Part shown: positions 17,771 through 26,094 of the stretch, piece after piece
Numbering within the stretch: position 1 is the stretch's first letter
Layout of the letters: each line of letters begins with the position of its first letter
DNA from: Pacificibacter marinus
GTDB taxonomy: Bacteria; Pseudomonadota; Alphaproteobacteria; Rhodobacterales; Rhodobacteraceae
Length of the DNA stretch: 64,000 nucleotides
Assembly (NCBI RefSeq): GCF_018860665.1
Contig: NZ_JAHKPK010000014.1
Coordinates: 62,001-126,000 of the forward strand
Direction: 5' to 3'
The notes under the pieces: generated by a model
Database searches by the model: none
Told to the model about the DNA's origin: nothing
The model's input: only the letters and a program-made list of their open reading frames with translations
Translations under genes and position numbers: made by a program

Positions 17771-19836
17771 CTCTGGATATGACATTTGCGCCCTATGTGC
17801 CTTGGCCGTTTTTAGCAGGTGTTTCTGCCGTTTTGGGTGTGGTTCTGATTATTGCGGCCTTGCGTGGATTTAAGGGCTGGCCGTTGCGCGCGCTTGCCTT
17901 TGGTGCAGTGCTTTTTGCCTTGGCGAACCCATCGATCTTGCGCGAAGAGCGCGCGCCTTTGACCGATATCATCGTGCTTTTGGTCGATAAAACCGCCTCG
18001 CAAAACTTGTCTGCACGTGCGGATCAAACAGAGGCAGCGCAAGCGCGTCTAGAGGCGCAAATAGCAAGGATGCCCAACACTGAACTGCGGATTGTCTCTG
18101 TGGCGGATGCCGCAGACAATCAAGGATCTTTGCTGATGACGCGGCTGCGCAGCGTGATAGCCGATGAGCCTCAGGGGCGTTTGGCTGGTGTTTTCGTGAT
18201 CACAGACGGCCAGATACATGACGCAGGGCTTGCACCGGATTTGCCAGCGCCCTTGCATGTGCTGCTGACCGGGACATCCAATGATTGGGATCGTAGGCTT
18301 ATCGTTGAAAACGCGCCAGCATTTGCCATTTTGGACGAAGAAATCACCCTGACGCTAAAAGTCGAAGACCAAGGGGCCGTGCCAGTAGGACTGTCCGCGA
18401 CATCGCCTTTGATCGTGTCGATCGATGGCGGTGAAGACATTGTTTTGGAAATGCCCGTGGGGCGCGCGGTGCAAGTGCCGCTTAAATTGCCTCATGGCGG
18501 CATGAATGTTTTACAATTTTCTGTGCCAATGGCCGAGGGTGAGCTGACAGATCGCAACAATTCATCGGTGATACAGATCAACGGCGTGCGTGATCGCCTG
18601 CGGGTGCTATTGGTGTCAGGCGAGCCGCACAACGGTGAGCGCACTTGGCGCAACTTGCTCAAATCAGATACTTCGGTTGATTTGGTTCATTTCACGATCT
18701 TACGTCCGCCTGAAAAACAAGATGGGGTGCCCGTGACGGAATTGTCGTTGATCTCCTTTCCGACGCGTGAGTTGTTCTTGGAAAAAATAGACGACTTTGA
18801 TTTGATCATTTTCGACCGCTACAAACGACGCGGCATTCTTTATGCCAATTATTTTGAAAACATCGCCCGCTATGTCGAAGATGGCGGCGCAGTGTTGTTT
18901 TCTGCTGGGCCTGATTTTGCTTCGGCTGACAGTTTATATCGGTCCGCTTTGGCGCGTGTCATCCCGACACAGCCGACGGGGCGGGTGTTTGATCAGGCCT
19001 ATAGGCCACAAATATCAGAGCTCGGTCTGCGCCATCCTGTGACCCAAGGGCTGGGTGGCGTCACGCGGCCAGATGTTACACCTGATTGGGGGCGTTGGTT
19101 CCGTCAAATTGATCTCGATCCCGCTGCGACCACAGGCGATGTTATCATGACGGGCAATGAAGGACGGCCATTATTGGTGGTGGATCATGTGGGCGAAGGA
19201 CGTGTGGCGGTCTTGGCTTCGGATCATGCGTGGCTGTGGACGCGGGGGATTGAGGGCGGTGGTCCTCAACTGGAACTCTTGCGACGTCTTGCCCATTGGA
19301 TGATGAAAGAACCCGAACTGGAAGAGGAATCCCTGTCAGCCAGCGCCACAGGCAATGAGATCACAGTGACGCGCCGCACTTTGACCGAGGCGCCGCGCAG
19401 CGTGACAATCACCGCGCCAGATGGGACGCAACAGATCGTTGAAATGACACAAGCCCGTCCGGGGCTGTTTCAAACGGTCATCACGGGTGATGATATTGGG
19501 CTTTACGGTCTCGAACAGGATGGCCTGTCGGCTGTCGTGGTTCTGGGGCCTGCCGCGCCAAAAGAATTTGAGCAAACCATCGCAACAGGTGCGTTGATGG
19601 AAACTGCTGTGGGTCAGACGCGCGGCGGTGTGTTCGCATTGTCTGATGGGATGCCTGATTTGCGCCGTGTTTCTATCGGGCGCGCCGCTGCGGGACGGAC
19701 TTGGATGGGCATCACGCCGCGGGCGGCCTACACTGCCGTGTCGAGTTCTAAAATGCCATTGATACCTGCGTGGCTTTGGATGGTCGCACTGTCGGGATGG
19801 ATCATATTTATGTGGCTGCGTGAAGGCCGCAGGTGA
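17767..19836 (+). CDS. Large membrane protein of the MoxR operon, VWA/glutamine-amidotransferase-like
   Basis: Protein of 689 residues ending the operon (ATGA overlap with the preceding gene). Two N-terminal membrane segments (about 15-33 and 38-54) and a C-terminal one (about 665-683, ending WLREGRR) anchor a soluble region. After the second helix comes a VWA-like strand (DIIVLLVDKTAS) without a complete metal motif; residues about 275-510 resemble a class-I glutamine amidotransferase-like fold (LRVLLVSGEPH, FDLIIFDRY, GGAVLFSAGPDF, GRVAVLASDHAWLW) with no catalytic Cys in the elbow. Probably a structural partner of the MoxR/DUF58/DUF4159 complex. Function unknown. Confidence 0.85.
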   Translation: MTLDMTFAPYVPWPFLAGVSAVLGVVLIIAALRGFKGWPLRALAFGAVLFALANPSILREERAPLTDIIVLLVDKTASQNLSARADQTEAAQARLEAQIARMPNTELRIVSVADAADNQGSLLMTRLRSVIADEPQGRLAGVFVITDGQIHDAGLAPDLPAPLHVLLTGTSNDWDRRLIVENAPAFAILDEEITLTLKVEDQGAVPVGLSATSPLIVSIDGGEDIVLEMPVGRAVQVPLKLPHGGMNVLQFSVPMAEGELTDRNNSSVIQINGVRDRLRVLLVSGEPHNGERTWRNLLKSDTSVDLVHFTILRPPEKQDGVPVTELSLISFPTRELFLEKIDDFDLIIFDRYKRRGILYANYFENIARYVEDGGAVLFSAGPDFASADSLYRSALARVIPTQPTGRVFDQAYRPQISELGLRHPVTQGLGGVTRPDVTPDWGRWFRQIDLDPAATTGDVIMTGNEGRPLLVVDHVGEGRVAVLASDHAWLWTRGIEGGGPQLELLRRLAHWMMKEPELEEESLSASATGNEITVTRRTLTEAPRSVTITAPDGTQQIVEMTQARPGLFQTVITGDDIGLYGLEQDGLSAVVVLGPAAPKEFEQTIATGALMETAVGQTRGGVFALSDGMPDLRRVSIGRAAAGRTWMGITPRAAYTAVSSSKMPLIPAWLWMVALSGWIIFMWLREGRR

Positions 19837-19900
19837 CACAAAAAATGACCAATTGACGTTATCAAGATCTTATCGCAGCCATCAGGCAGCGGTTGTTTGG

Positions 19901-20596
19901 CTAGGTTTCGTCTTGCAATAGTACGGCGCGCGAAGCCGATGTGAATTCACGGCGTACCAAAATGATCACGGTGATAAATATCGCAACAATGAGACCCACG
20001 GGCCCTAAAAACCATCCCAATGATCCAAGGGCATAATAGATGCAGCGCAAGCCACGATTAAACGCGCGCGCGGCTGCGATGTTCAGTTCTCCCGCCTTTT
20101 TCGCGCGTGGCAGGGCTTCTTTGGCATCCACTTCATTGGGGACAGAGGCCATGACAACGCCACAGTACCCAAACAAACGATTGGCCCAAATGAATTTCAA
20201 AAAGGCGCTGGTGATAAAGATAAGCGCCACAAGAATTTTAACTTCCCAAATAATTTCAGGCACATCAATCGTCAGGTCTTGGGCCACGCCGCGCAGACGG
20301 TCAGGATTGGAAATCGCGGCCAGCCCTCCCCCGATCGCGATCATACTGGCTGAGGCAAAAAAGGCGGAGTTTTGACGCAGGGTGTCCAGAACCGTCGCGT
20401 CAAAAATCCGCGGCTGGCGTGTGATCATCTGAACCATCCATTTGCGCCTGTAATCCGCCATTATGACAGAGGTTGAAATACGCGATTTCGGCGGGTTTTC
20501 AATGATATGCCCCAGGACAACCCAAGTCAGTAACAAAAAGCCAACAGCGATGCCGTCGAGCAGGGTGAAATAGCTCAATTGGTTCAGTAATTCCAT
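19901..20596 (-). CDS. DUF599 family integral membrane protein
   Basis: Protein of 231 residues with four predicted membrane helices (about 12-32, 78-100, 118-138 and 185-212) and the conserved DUF599 pattern YRRKWM, RQPRIFDATVLDTLRQNSAF, FLKFIWANRLFGYCGVVMAS and AARAFNRGLRCIYYALGSLGWFLGP. No function is established for the family. Divergent from glcD with 91 bp between them. Confidence 0.88.
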   Translation of the reverse strand: MELLNQLSYFTLLDGIAVGFLLLTWVVLGHIIENPPKSRISTSVIMADYRRKWMVQMITRQPRIFDATVLDTLRQNSAFFASASMIAIGGGLAAISNPDRLRGVAQDLTIDVPEIIWEVKILVALIFITSAFLKFIWANRLFGYCGVVMASVPNEVDAKEALPRAKKAGELNIAAARAFNRGLRCIYYALGSLGWFLGPVGLIVAIFITVIILVRREFTSASRAVLLQDET

Positions 20597-20625
20597 GAGC
20601 CGAAATATACCTGTTTGAGTTTAGC

Positions 20626-20663
20626 TTGTCATACCGAAAAATTGGTTATAAAAACTTACCAAT
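20626..20663 (+). promoter_or_regulatory. glcDEF promoter with overlapping TTGGT-N11-ACCAA operator
   Basis: A -35-like TTGTCA (20626-20631) is followed after 15 bp by TATAAA (20647-20652), or after 17 bp by TAAAAA. The palindrome ATTGGT-N11-ACCAAT (20641-20663) covers the -10 element, the position expected for a repressor. The half-sites and the 11-bp spacing equal those of the site upstream of the FadR-type regulator (836-856). Confidence 0.6.
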
Positions 20664-20687
20664 AGAAATGACATCGCGGAGTCGTCC

Positions 20688-22124
20688 ATGCAAATGCCTG
20701 CCCCAAACACCGACGTGTTGTCCCGAAAACCCGAACTGGTTTCGAAACTCCGTGCCGTTTTGGGGGGGCAAGCCGTCATCGATGCGCCTGAAGAGGTGAA
20801 AGCCTATGAATGCGATGCGCTGGCGGCTTACCGATGCCCGCCTCTTGTCGCGGTACTGCCTAGCACGACCGAAGAGGTGGCGCAGGTGCTGCGCATTTGT
20901 TTTGAGATGGGCGTGCCTGTTGTGCCGCGCGGTGCGGGGACGTCACTGGCGGGCGGGGCCTTGCCAACGTCAGATTGTGTCATCTTGGGCGTGGCGCGGA
21001 TGCGTGATGTCTTGGAGGTCGATTTTCCCAATCGGGTGATTAAGGTTCAAACGGGCATCACAAACCTGTCGGTCACAGGCGAAGTGGAAAGCGACGGTTT
21101 CTTTTACGCACCTGATCCCTCAAGCCAATTGGCCTGCGCCATCGCGGGTAATATCGCGATGAATTCGGGTGGGGCGCATTGTTTGAAATACGGCGTGACC
21201 ACGAATAACCTATTGGGTGTCAAAATGGTTCTTGCAGATGGCGAAATCGTCGACATTGGTGGCGATCATATGGATGCCAGCGGTTTGGATTTGCTCGGGG
21301 TGATTTGCGGCTCGGAAGGCCAGCTTGGGATCGTAACAGAAGCAACCCTGCGCATTTTGCCCAAGCCTGAGGGCGCGCGCCCTGTGTTGATTGGCTTTGA
21401 TAACAATGAAGTCGCAGGCACTTGCGTGTCTGACATCATAAAATCGGGGCTTATTCCTGTGGCAATCGAATTCATGGACCGTCCATGTATTCGCGCCACC
21501 GAGGATTTCGCCAAAGCGGGATACCCCGATTGCGAAGCCTTGTTGATCATCGAAGTCGAAGGCTCTGACGCCGAAATCGACGACCAATTGGCGCGTATTG
21601 TGACGATCGCCGAACGACACAATCCCGTTGAAATTCGCGAAAGCACATCGCCAGAAGAAAGCGCGCGAATTTGGTTGGGGCGCAAATCGGCCTTTGGCGC
21701 AATGGGGCAGCTTGGTGATTATATGTGTCTTGATGGCACGATCCCCGTGGGCGAACTGCCTTATGTTTTGAAACGCATTGGTGAGCTGTCGAAAGACTAT
21801 GGCTTGGGTGTCGGCAACGTATTCCATGCGGGCGATGGCAATATGCACCCGCTGATTTTGTACAACGCCAACAAAGAGGGCGATCTAGAGAAATGCGAAG
21901 CCTTGGGCGCGGACATCTTGCGGCTTTGCGTTGATGTCGGCGGCTGTCTGACCGGCGAGCATGGTGTGGGCATCGAAAAACGCGATCTGATGACCCATCA
22001 ATACACGCTGGATGATTTAGAGGCGCAAATGAATGTGAAAGACGTGTTTGATCCAAGCTGGATGTTGAACCCTGCGAAAGTGTTTCCCCTTGCGGCGTCT
22101 ACAACGCGCAGGGGGCAGTTATGA
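20688..22124 (+). CDS. glcD: Glycolate oxidase FAD-linked subunit
   Basis: Oxidises glycolate (or D-lactate) to glyoxylate; FAD-binding catalytic subunit of GlcDEF. The 478-residue protein has the FAD pyrophosphate loop PRGAGTSLAGGALP, SSQLACAIAGNIAMNSGGAH, and the C-terminal flavin/substrate motifs HAGDGNMHPLI and GCLTGEHGVGIEKRDLM. GGAG lies 6 bp before ATG 20688. First gene of an operon whose stops and starts overlap. Glycolate released by phytoplankton is a major carbon source for marine bacteria of this type. Confidence 0.96.
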   Translation: MQMPAPNTDVLSRKPELVSKLRAVLGGQAVIDAPEEVKAYECDALAAYRCPPLVAVLPSTTEEVAQVLRICFEMGVPVVPRGAGTSLAGGALPTSDCVILGVARMRDVLEVDFPNRVIKVQTGITNLSVTGEVESDGFFYAPDPSSQLACAIAGNIAMNSGGAHCLKYGVTTNNLLGVKMVLADGEIVDIGGDHMDASGLDLLGVICGSEGQLGIVTEATLRILPKPEGARPVLIGFDNNEVAGTCVSDIIKSGLIPVAIEFMDRPCIRATEDFAKAGYPDCEALLIIEVEGSDAEIDDQLARIVTIAERHNPVEIRESTSPEESARIWLGRKSAFGAMGQLGDYMCLDGTIPVGELPYVLKRIGELSKDYGLGVGNVFHAGDGNMHPLILYNANKEGDLEKCEALGADILRLCVDVGGCLTGEHGVGIEKRDLMTHQYTLDDLEAQMNVKDVFDPSWMLNPAKVFPLAASTTRRGQL

Positions 22125-23260
22125 GCATTTTGGGCGCGAATAATCCCGCTGTCGCAGCATGGGAAGCTCAACTGGCAGAGCAGGTGCGCGCGGGCGATAC
22201 GCATTTGATCACAGGTGCCGGGTCAAGCCGGATTGGTTTGGCAACAGGTGTCGCATTGAAAGCCCCTGACCAAGCGTGGGATTATGACGCCAGTGCTTTG
22301 ACCTTGACCACATCTGCGGGTGTGCCGGTTGATGTGATCCAATCGATCTTGGCCAAAGAAGGTCAAAGGCTTGGGTTTGAGCCGCCCAATTTGGCCCCGA
22401 TGTTGGGGCGCGATTGCGCAGGCACAATAGGTGGGCTTGTGGCCACCAATGCCTCTGGTCCCAGCCGAGTGACGGTTGGCGCATGTCGTGATTTCTGCCT
22501 TGGGGTCGGATTTGTCGACGGGCAGGGGCGCGTGATCAAAAACGGTGGACGTGTGATGAAAAACGTCACGGGGCTGGATTTGGTCAAGCTGATGGCAGGC
22601 AGCCATGGCACGCTTGGGCTGATCACGGAAGTGAGCCTTAAAACGCAGCCTATTCCTGAAATGATCGTGACGCTTGTGGTTGAGGGCTTGTCTGAAGGTG
22701 AGGCCGTGGCCGCGATGTCTGCCGCTTTGGGAACACCTTATAGTGTGACCGGTGCCGCGCATCTGCGGGCAGATAAAAATGGCGCCCCCGCGCGCACGCT
22801 GATCCGCATCGAAGGATTTGAGCATTCGGTGACCTATCGCACGAAAGCCTTGCAGAATGCGCTGGCAGGATTTGGGGCAAGTGATGTGATCTGGGATGCC
22901 GGCGAGAACGCAACGCTTTGGGCCTCCATCCGCGATGTTGCGCGTTTTCAGGATGCTATGGGCGATGTTTGGCGGTTGTCAGTCAAACCCTCTGATGCGC
23001 CAAAACTGGTCGAGGCCGTACTGCCCGAAGATGTCATATATGATTGGGGCGGCGGGCGGCTTTGGCTTTTGACCAAACCTGACACAGATGTGCGCGCATA
23101 TATGAAGGCAGGGCATGCCACGTTGGTGCGCGCCAGTGATGCGACCAAACAAGCTCTTGGCGTGTTCCAGCCTGAGAATGCTGTGGTTACCAAGATAAGT
23201 GCCGGATTGCGGGGCAAATTTGATCCGATGCAAAAATTCAATCGCGGGATGATGAGCTGA
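22121..23260 (+). CDS. glcE: Glycolate oxidase subunit GlcE
   Basis: Second FAD-binding subunit, 379 residues. It has the PCMH-type FAD domain with GAGSSRIGLATG, GRDCAGTIGGLVATNASGPS, VGFVDGQGRVIKNGGRVMKN and GSHGTLGLITEVSLK. Shorter than GlcD and lacking the His-containing C-terminal motifs, as usual for GlcE. ATGA overlap with glcD. Confidence 0.95.
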   Translation: MSILGANNPAVAAWEAQLAEQVRAGDTHLITGAGSSRIGLATGVALKAPDQAWDYDASALTLTTSAGVPVDVIQSILAKEGQRLGFEPPNLAPMLGRDCAGTIGGLVATNASGPSRVTVGACRDFCLGVGFVDGQGRVIKNGGRVMKNVTGLDLVKLMAGSHGTLGLITEVSLKTQPIPEMIVTLVVEGLSEGEAVAAMSAALGTPYSVTGAAHLRADKNGAPARTLIRIEGFEHSVTYRTKALQNALAGFGASDVIWDAGENATLWASIRDVARFQDAMGDVWRLSVKPSDAPKLVEAVLPEDVIYDWGGGRLWLLTKPDTDVRAYMKAGHATLVRASDATKQALGVFQPENAVVTKISAGLRGKFDPMQKFNRGMMS

Positions 23261-24552
23261 TGCAAACAAACTTTACACCTGAGCAACTGACGGATTCGGC
23301 CACGGCGCGTTCGAACGAGATTTTGCGGGCCTGTGTGCATTGTGGGTTTTGCACTGCGACCTGTCCGACCTATGCGGTTTTGGGCGATGAATTGGACAGC
23401 CCACGAGGGCGTATTTATCTGATCAAAGGCATGTTGGAAAACGATCGCCCCGCGGATGAAAAGACGGTCAAACATATCGATCGCTGTCTGTCGTGCCTGT
23501 CTTGTATGACAACCTGCCCCTCAGGGGTTCACTACATGCACCTGATCGATCACGCGCGGGTTCACATTGAGAAAACCTATAAGCGTCCGTTGATGGATCG
23601 ATTGCTGCGTTGGACGCTTGCGAAAATTCTGCCCTATCCGGGGCGGTTTCGATTGGCTTTGTTGGGCGCTAAAATCGGGCGACCGTTTCGCCATATGATC
23701 CCTGATCCACGATTGCGTGCGATGTTGGACATGGCGCCGAAAACCATTCCGCCGGTGTCGCGTAACGATGATCCGCAAGTGTTCTCTGCTGTTGGACCGC
23801 GCAAAATGCGTGTGGCCTTGATGACGGGCTGTGCACAAAAGGCTTTGGACACCAATATCAACGACGCCACGATCAGCCTTTTGACGCGACATGGTTGTGA
23901 GGTGGTTGTAGCCAATGGAGCAGGATGCTGCGGTGCCCTTACGCACCATATGGGACGTGAATCTGAAGCGCACGCATCTGCTGCGCGTAATATCCGTGCA
24001 TGGATGGCCGAGAAGAACGGTGAAGGTCTGGACGCGATTGTGATCAACACCTCTGGCTGTGGTACGACCGTGAAAGACTATGGTCACATGATGCGGGACA
24101 CGGAATTAGCAAATGATTCGTTAACGGTTTCGCATTTGGCAAAAGATGTGACAGAGATTTTGATAAAATTGGATTTACCCACCGGCAAACAAGACATGAT
24201 TGTGGCATATCATGCGGCCTGTTCGCTTCAACATGGGCAACAGATCAAATCTGATCCAAAAACTTTGCTTAAACGGGTGGGGTTCACCGTTGTCGAACCC
24301 AAAAATAGCCACCTTTGTTGCGGATCAGCGGGCACATATAACCTTTTACAGCCTGAAATCTCACAAAAATTGAAAAAAATGAAGGTCGATAGTTTAGAGG
24401 TGAAGACCCCAGATGTAGTGGCAGCGGGCAATATTGGCTGCATCATGCAGATAGGATCAGGCACTCAATTGCCGGTTGTTCACACTGTTGAGCTGTTGGA
24501 TTGGGCCACAGGGGGGAAAAAATCACCAAAATTGTCCACGAATCGGACATAA
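23260..24552 (+). CDS. glcF: Glycolate oxidase iron-sulfur subunit
   Basis: Electron-transfer subunit of 430 residues. Two N-terminal 4Fe-4S motifs CxxCxxCxxxCP use Cys 25, 28, 31, 35 and Cys 76, 79, 82, 86. Two CCG domains follow (GAGCCGALTHHMG and HLCCGSAGTYN), typical of subunits that deliver electrons to the quinone pool at the membrane. TGATG overlap with glcE. No terminator is seen before the protease gene 55 bp downstream. Confidence 0.96.
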   Translation: MQTNFTPEQLTDSATARSNEILRACVHCGFCTATCPTYAVLGDELDSPRGRIYLIKGMLENDRPADEKTVKHIDRCLSCLSCMTTCPSGVHYMHLIDHARVHIEKTYKRPLMDRLLRWTLAKILPYPGRFRLALLGAKIGRPFRHMIPDPRLRAMLDMAPKTIPPVSRNDDPQVFSAVGPRKMRVALMTGCAQKALDTNINDATISLLTRHGCEVVVANGAGCCGALTHHMGRESEAHASAARNIRAWMAEKNGEGLDAIVINTSGCGTTVKDYGHMMRDTELANDSLTVSHLAKDVTEILIKLDLPTGKQDMIVAYHAACSLQHGQQIKSDPKTLLKRVGFTVVEPKNSHLCCGSAGTYNLLQPEISQKLKKMKVDSLEVKTPDVVAAGNIGCIMQIGSGTQLPVVHTVELLDWATGGKKSPKLSTNRT

Positions 24553-24607
24553 TCGTGCCCTGAACTGCCGTTAATCATTAGTCCAGAAATAGGACTTGGG
24601 GACGAAT

Positions 24608-25411
24608 ATGAAAAACTTACTGACCATCCTCTTTCTGATCTGCATTGCAGGTCAGGCACAAGCGGATAGCCAGCTGAAAGCGTTTCGAACCGGTGACGAT
24701 AGTCGCGGGTGGGAAGCCGTTGGTCGTCTTGATTTCGCGGGACGTAGCTTTTGCACTGGATCACTGATCTCGCCATCGTTGGTTTTGACCGCAGCGCATT
24801 GTTTGTATGACATCGATACAAAGAAACTGCACAAGTCGAAAGCCATTCAGTTTCGTGCAGGATGGCGAGACGGGCATGCTCAAGCTTACCGCAGCGTCGC
24901 GCGTTATTTCGTTCACCCAGATTTCGCGTTGAACAACGGCAGTCGGCATGATCGATTGACCAGTGATATCGCATTAATCGAACTGGACCGTCCAGTGAAT
25001 GACACGTCGGTGTTGCCCTTTCCAACATCCCATCGTCCCAATAAAGGTCAAGCTGTAGGCGTTGTGTCCTATGCGCATGACCGTGCCAATAGTCCGTCTT
25101 TGCAAGAGACGTGCCATGTTTTGGCGCGCCAAGGTGGTGTCTTAGTGACCTCTTGCGATGTGGATTACGGATCTTCTGGTGCGCCGATCTTTTCGATGAC
25201 AAACGGCAAGCCGAAAATTGTTTCTGTTGTCTCTGCAAAGGCAAACTTTCGCGGACAAAAAGTATCGGTGGGAACCTCTTTGGATGGGCCGCTGGAAGAC
25301 CTTCTGGCCATGGCCAAAACAGGGCGCAAGTTCTTTAAGAAAGCGGAAGCCGATCCTATAGAAGACGAATTGAGCAATGTTGAAATCGTCGTTGGACGGA
25401 TCGAAGACTAG
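24608..25411 (+). CDS. Secreted trypsin-like serine protease
   Basis: Exported protease of 267 residues. A signal peptide (MKNLLTILFLICIAGQAQA) is cleaved about residue 19. The chymotrypsin triad is His 64 in LTAAHC, Asp 120 in SDIALIEL and Ser 190 in DYGSSGAPIF. The GSSG nucleophile context, in place of GDSGG, resembles the V8/glutamyl-endopeptidase branch of S1 proteases. A short acidic tail follows. GGGGA precedes ATG 24608; an upstream TTG at 24596 is less likely because the signal peptide starts at MKN. It follows glcF, but participation in glycolate metabolism is not implied. Confidence 0.9.
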   Translation: MKNLLTILFLICIAGQAQADSQLKAFRTGDDSRGWEAVGRLDFAGRSFCTGSLISPSLVLTAAHCLYDIDTKKLHKSKAIQFRAGWRDGHAQAYRSVARYFVHPDFALNNGSRHDRLTSDIALIELDRPVNDTSVLPFPTSHRPNKGQAVGVVSYAHDRANSPSLQETCHVLARQGGVLVTSCDVDYGSSGAPIFSMTNGKPKIVSVVSAKANFRGQKVSVGTSLDGPLEDLLAMAKTGRKFFKKAEADPIEDELSNVEIVVGRIED

Positions 25412-25414
25412 CCC

Positions 25415-25443
25415 CTTGAAAGGCTGAACCTCTATTCCCAAGT
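25415..25443 (+). promoter_or_regulatory. Heat-shock (RpoH-type) promoter candidate of hsp20
   Basis: CTTGAAA (25415-25421), 15 bp, then CCCAAGT (25437-25443) resembles the sigma-32 consensus CTTGAAA / CCCATnT. It starts 4 bp after the protease stop codon and 112 bp before the hsp20 start, so the transcript would have a structured leader. Confidence 0.6.
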
Positions 25444-25446
25444 AAA

Positions 25447-25480
25447 TTGTGTCGGACGCTGCATAGCGGGTCCGACACAA
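25447..25480 (+). repeat. Perfect 11-bp inverted repeat in the hsp20 leader
   Basis: TTGTGTCGGAC (25447-25457) pairs perfectly with GTCCGACACAA (25470-25480) around a 12-nt loop. No T-run follows, so it is a poor terminator. It lies just after the predicted RpoH promoter and is therefore probably at the 5' end of the hsp20 transcript. It could stabilise the mRNA, be part of a thermosensor, or bind a repressor. Confidence 0.6.
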
Positions 25481-25501
25481 GCCTGTCCCCAAAGGGAAGG
25501 C
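25481..25501 (+). repeat. Second hairpin in the hsp20 leader
   Basis: GCCT (25481-25484) pairs with AGGC (25498-25501) and CCC with GGG around AAA. It directly follows the 11-bp inverted repeat. The ribosome site GGAGG (25522-25526) is 20 bp further and can pair only weakly with CTC at 25516-25518. Confidence 0.45.
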
Positions 25502-25532
25502 ATTTATTTGGATCGCTCAATGGAGGATACCC

Positions 25533-26003
25533 ATGCGAAATTTTGACCTGACACCGCTGCACCGTGCAACTGTTGGCTTTGATCAAATCACGGACCTGAT
25601 GGACCGTGTGATCCGCCAAGATGTGTCACAACCCAGCTACCCCCCTTATAATATTGAAAAATCCGGAGACGACGCCTGGCGCATCTCGCTGGCCGTCGCT
25701 GGATTTTCGACGGATGACATCGTGATCGAGCAGCGTGAAAACGCGTTGATCATCGCGGCACGCAAGCCCGATGATGAGGCAGAGGCGGGTAAAACGTATC
25801 TGCACCGCGGGATCGCAACGCGGGCGTTCGAACGTCGGTTCCATTTGGCAGACCATGTGAAAGTGACGCAAGCGTCCCACGCCAATGGAATGCTACATGT
25901 CGATCTGTTGCGCGAAGTGCCCGAAGCACTGAAACCACGCCGGATCGCGATCGCTTCAAACAAAGACGTTGAAACGCAGGTCGTTGAGACAGTCGAGGTT
26001 TAA
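25533..26003 (+). CDS. Small heat-shock protein Hsp20, IbpA-like
   Basis: ATP-independent chaperone of 156 residues. The N-terminal segment LTPLHRATVGFDQITDLMDR and PPYNIEK are the IbpA pattern; the alpha-crystallin domain spans about 35-125 (DAWRISLAVAGFSTDDIVIEQ, FERRFHLADHVKVTQASHANGMLHVDL). The C-terminal tail lacks a clear IxI motif except RIAIA. The start has GGAGG 6 bp upstream. Control by heat shock is suggested by the leader described separately. Confidence 0.94.
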   Translation: MRNFDLTPLHRATVGFDQITDLMDRVIRQDVSQPSYPPYNIEKSGDDAWRISLAVAGFSTDDIVIEQRENALIIAARKPDDEAEAGKTYLHRGIATRAFERRFHLADHVKVTQASHANGMLHVDLLREVPEALKPRRIAIASNKDVETQVVETVEV

Positions 26004-26025
26004 GCCGACTAAACGTCTAAAATAG

Positions 26026-26056
26026 AAAACGCCCGAGATACACTCTCGGGCGTTTT
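26026..26056. terminator. Bidirectional terminator between hsp20 and phytase-like gene
   Basis: AAAACGCCCGAGA (26026-26038) pairs perfectly with TCTCGGGCGTTTT (26044-26056), loop TACAC. Serves both converging genes. Confidence 0.92.
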
Positions 26057-26094
26057 TGATTTTGGTGTGGTGAAGCCCTAAGCTTACATCTGAC

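Noticed and set aside
25513-25527. RNA-thermometer pairing of the hsp20 ribosome site with the upstream CTC
   Set aside because: Only three to five weak pairs form; no FourU or ROSE signature was seen, so it is mentioned with the leader but not called.
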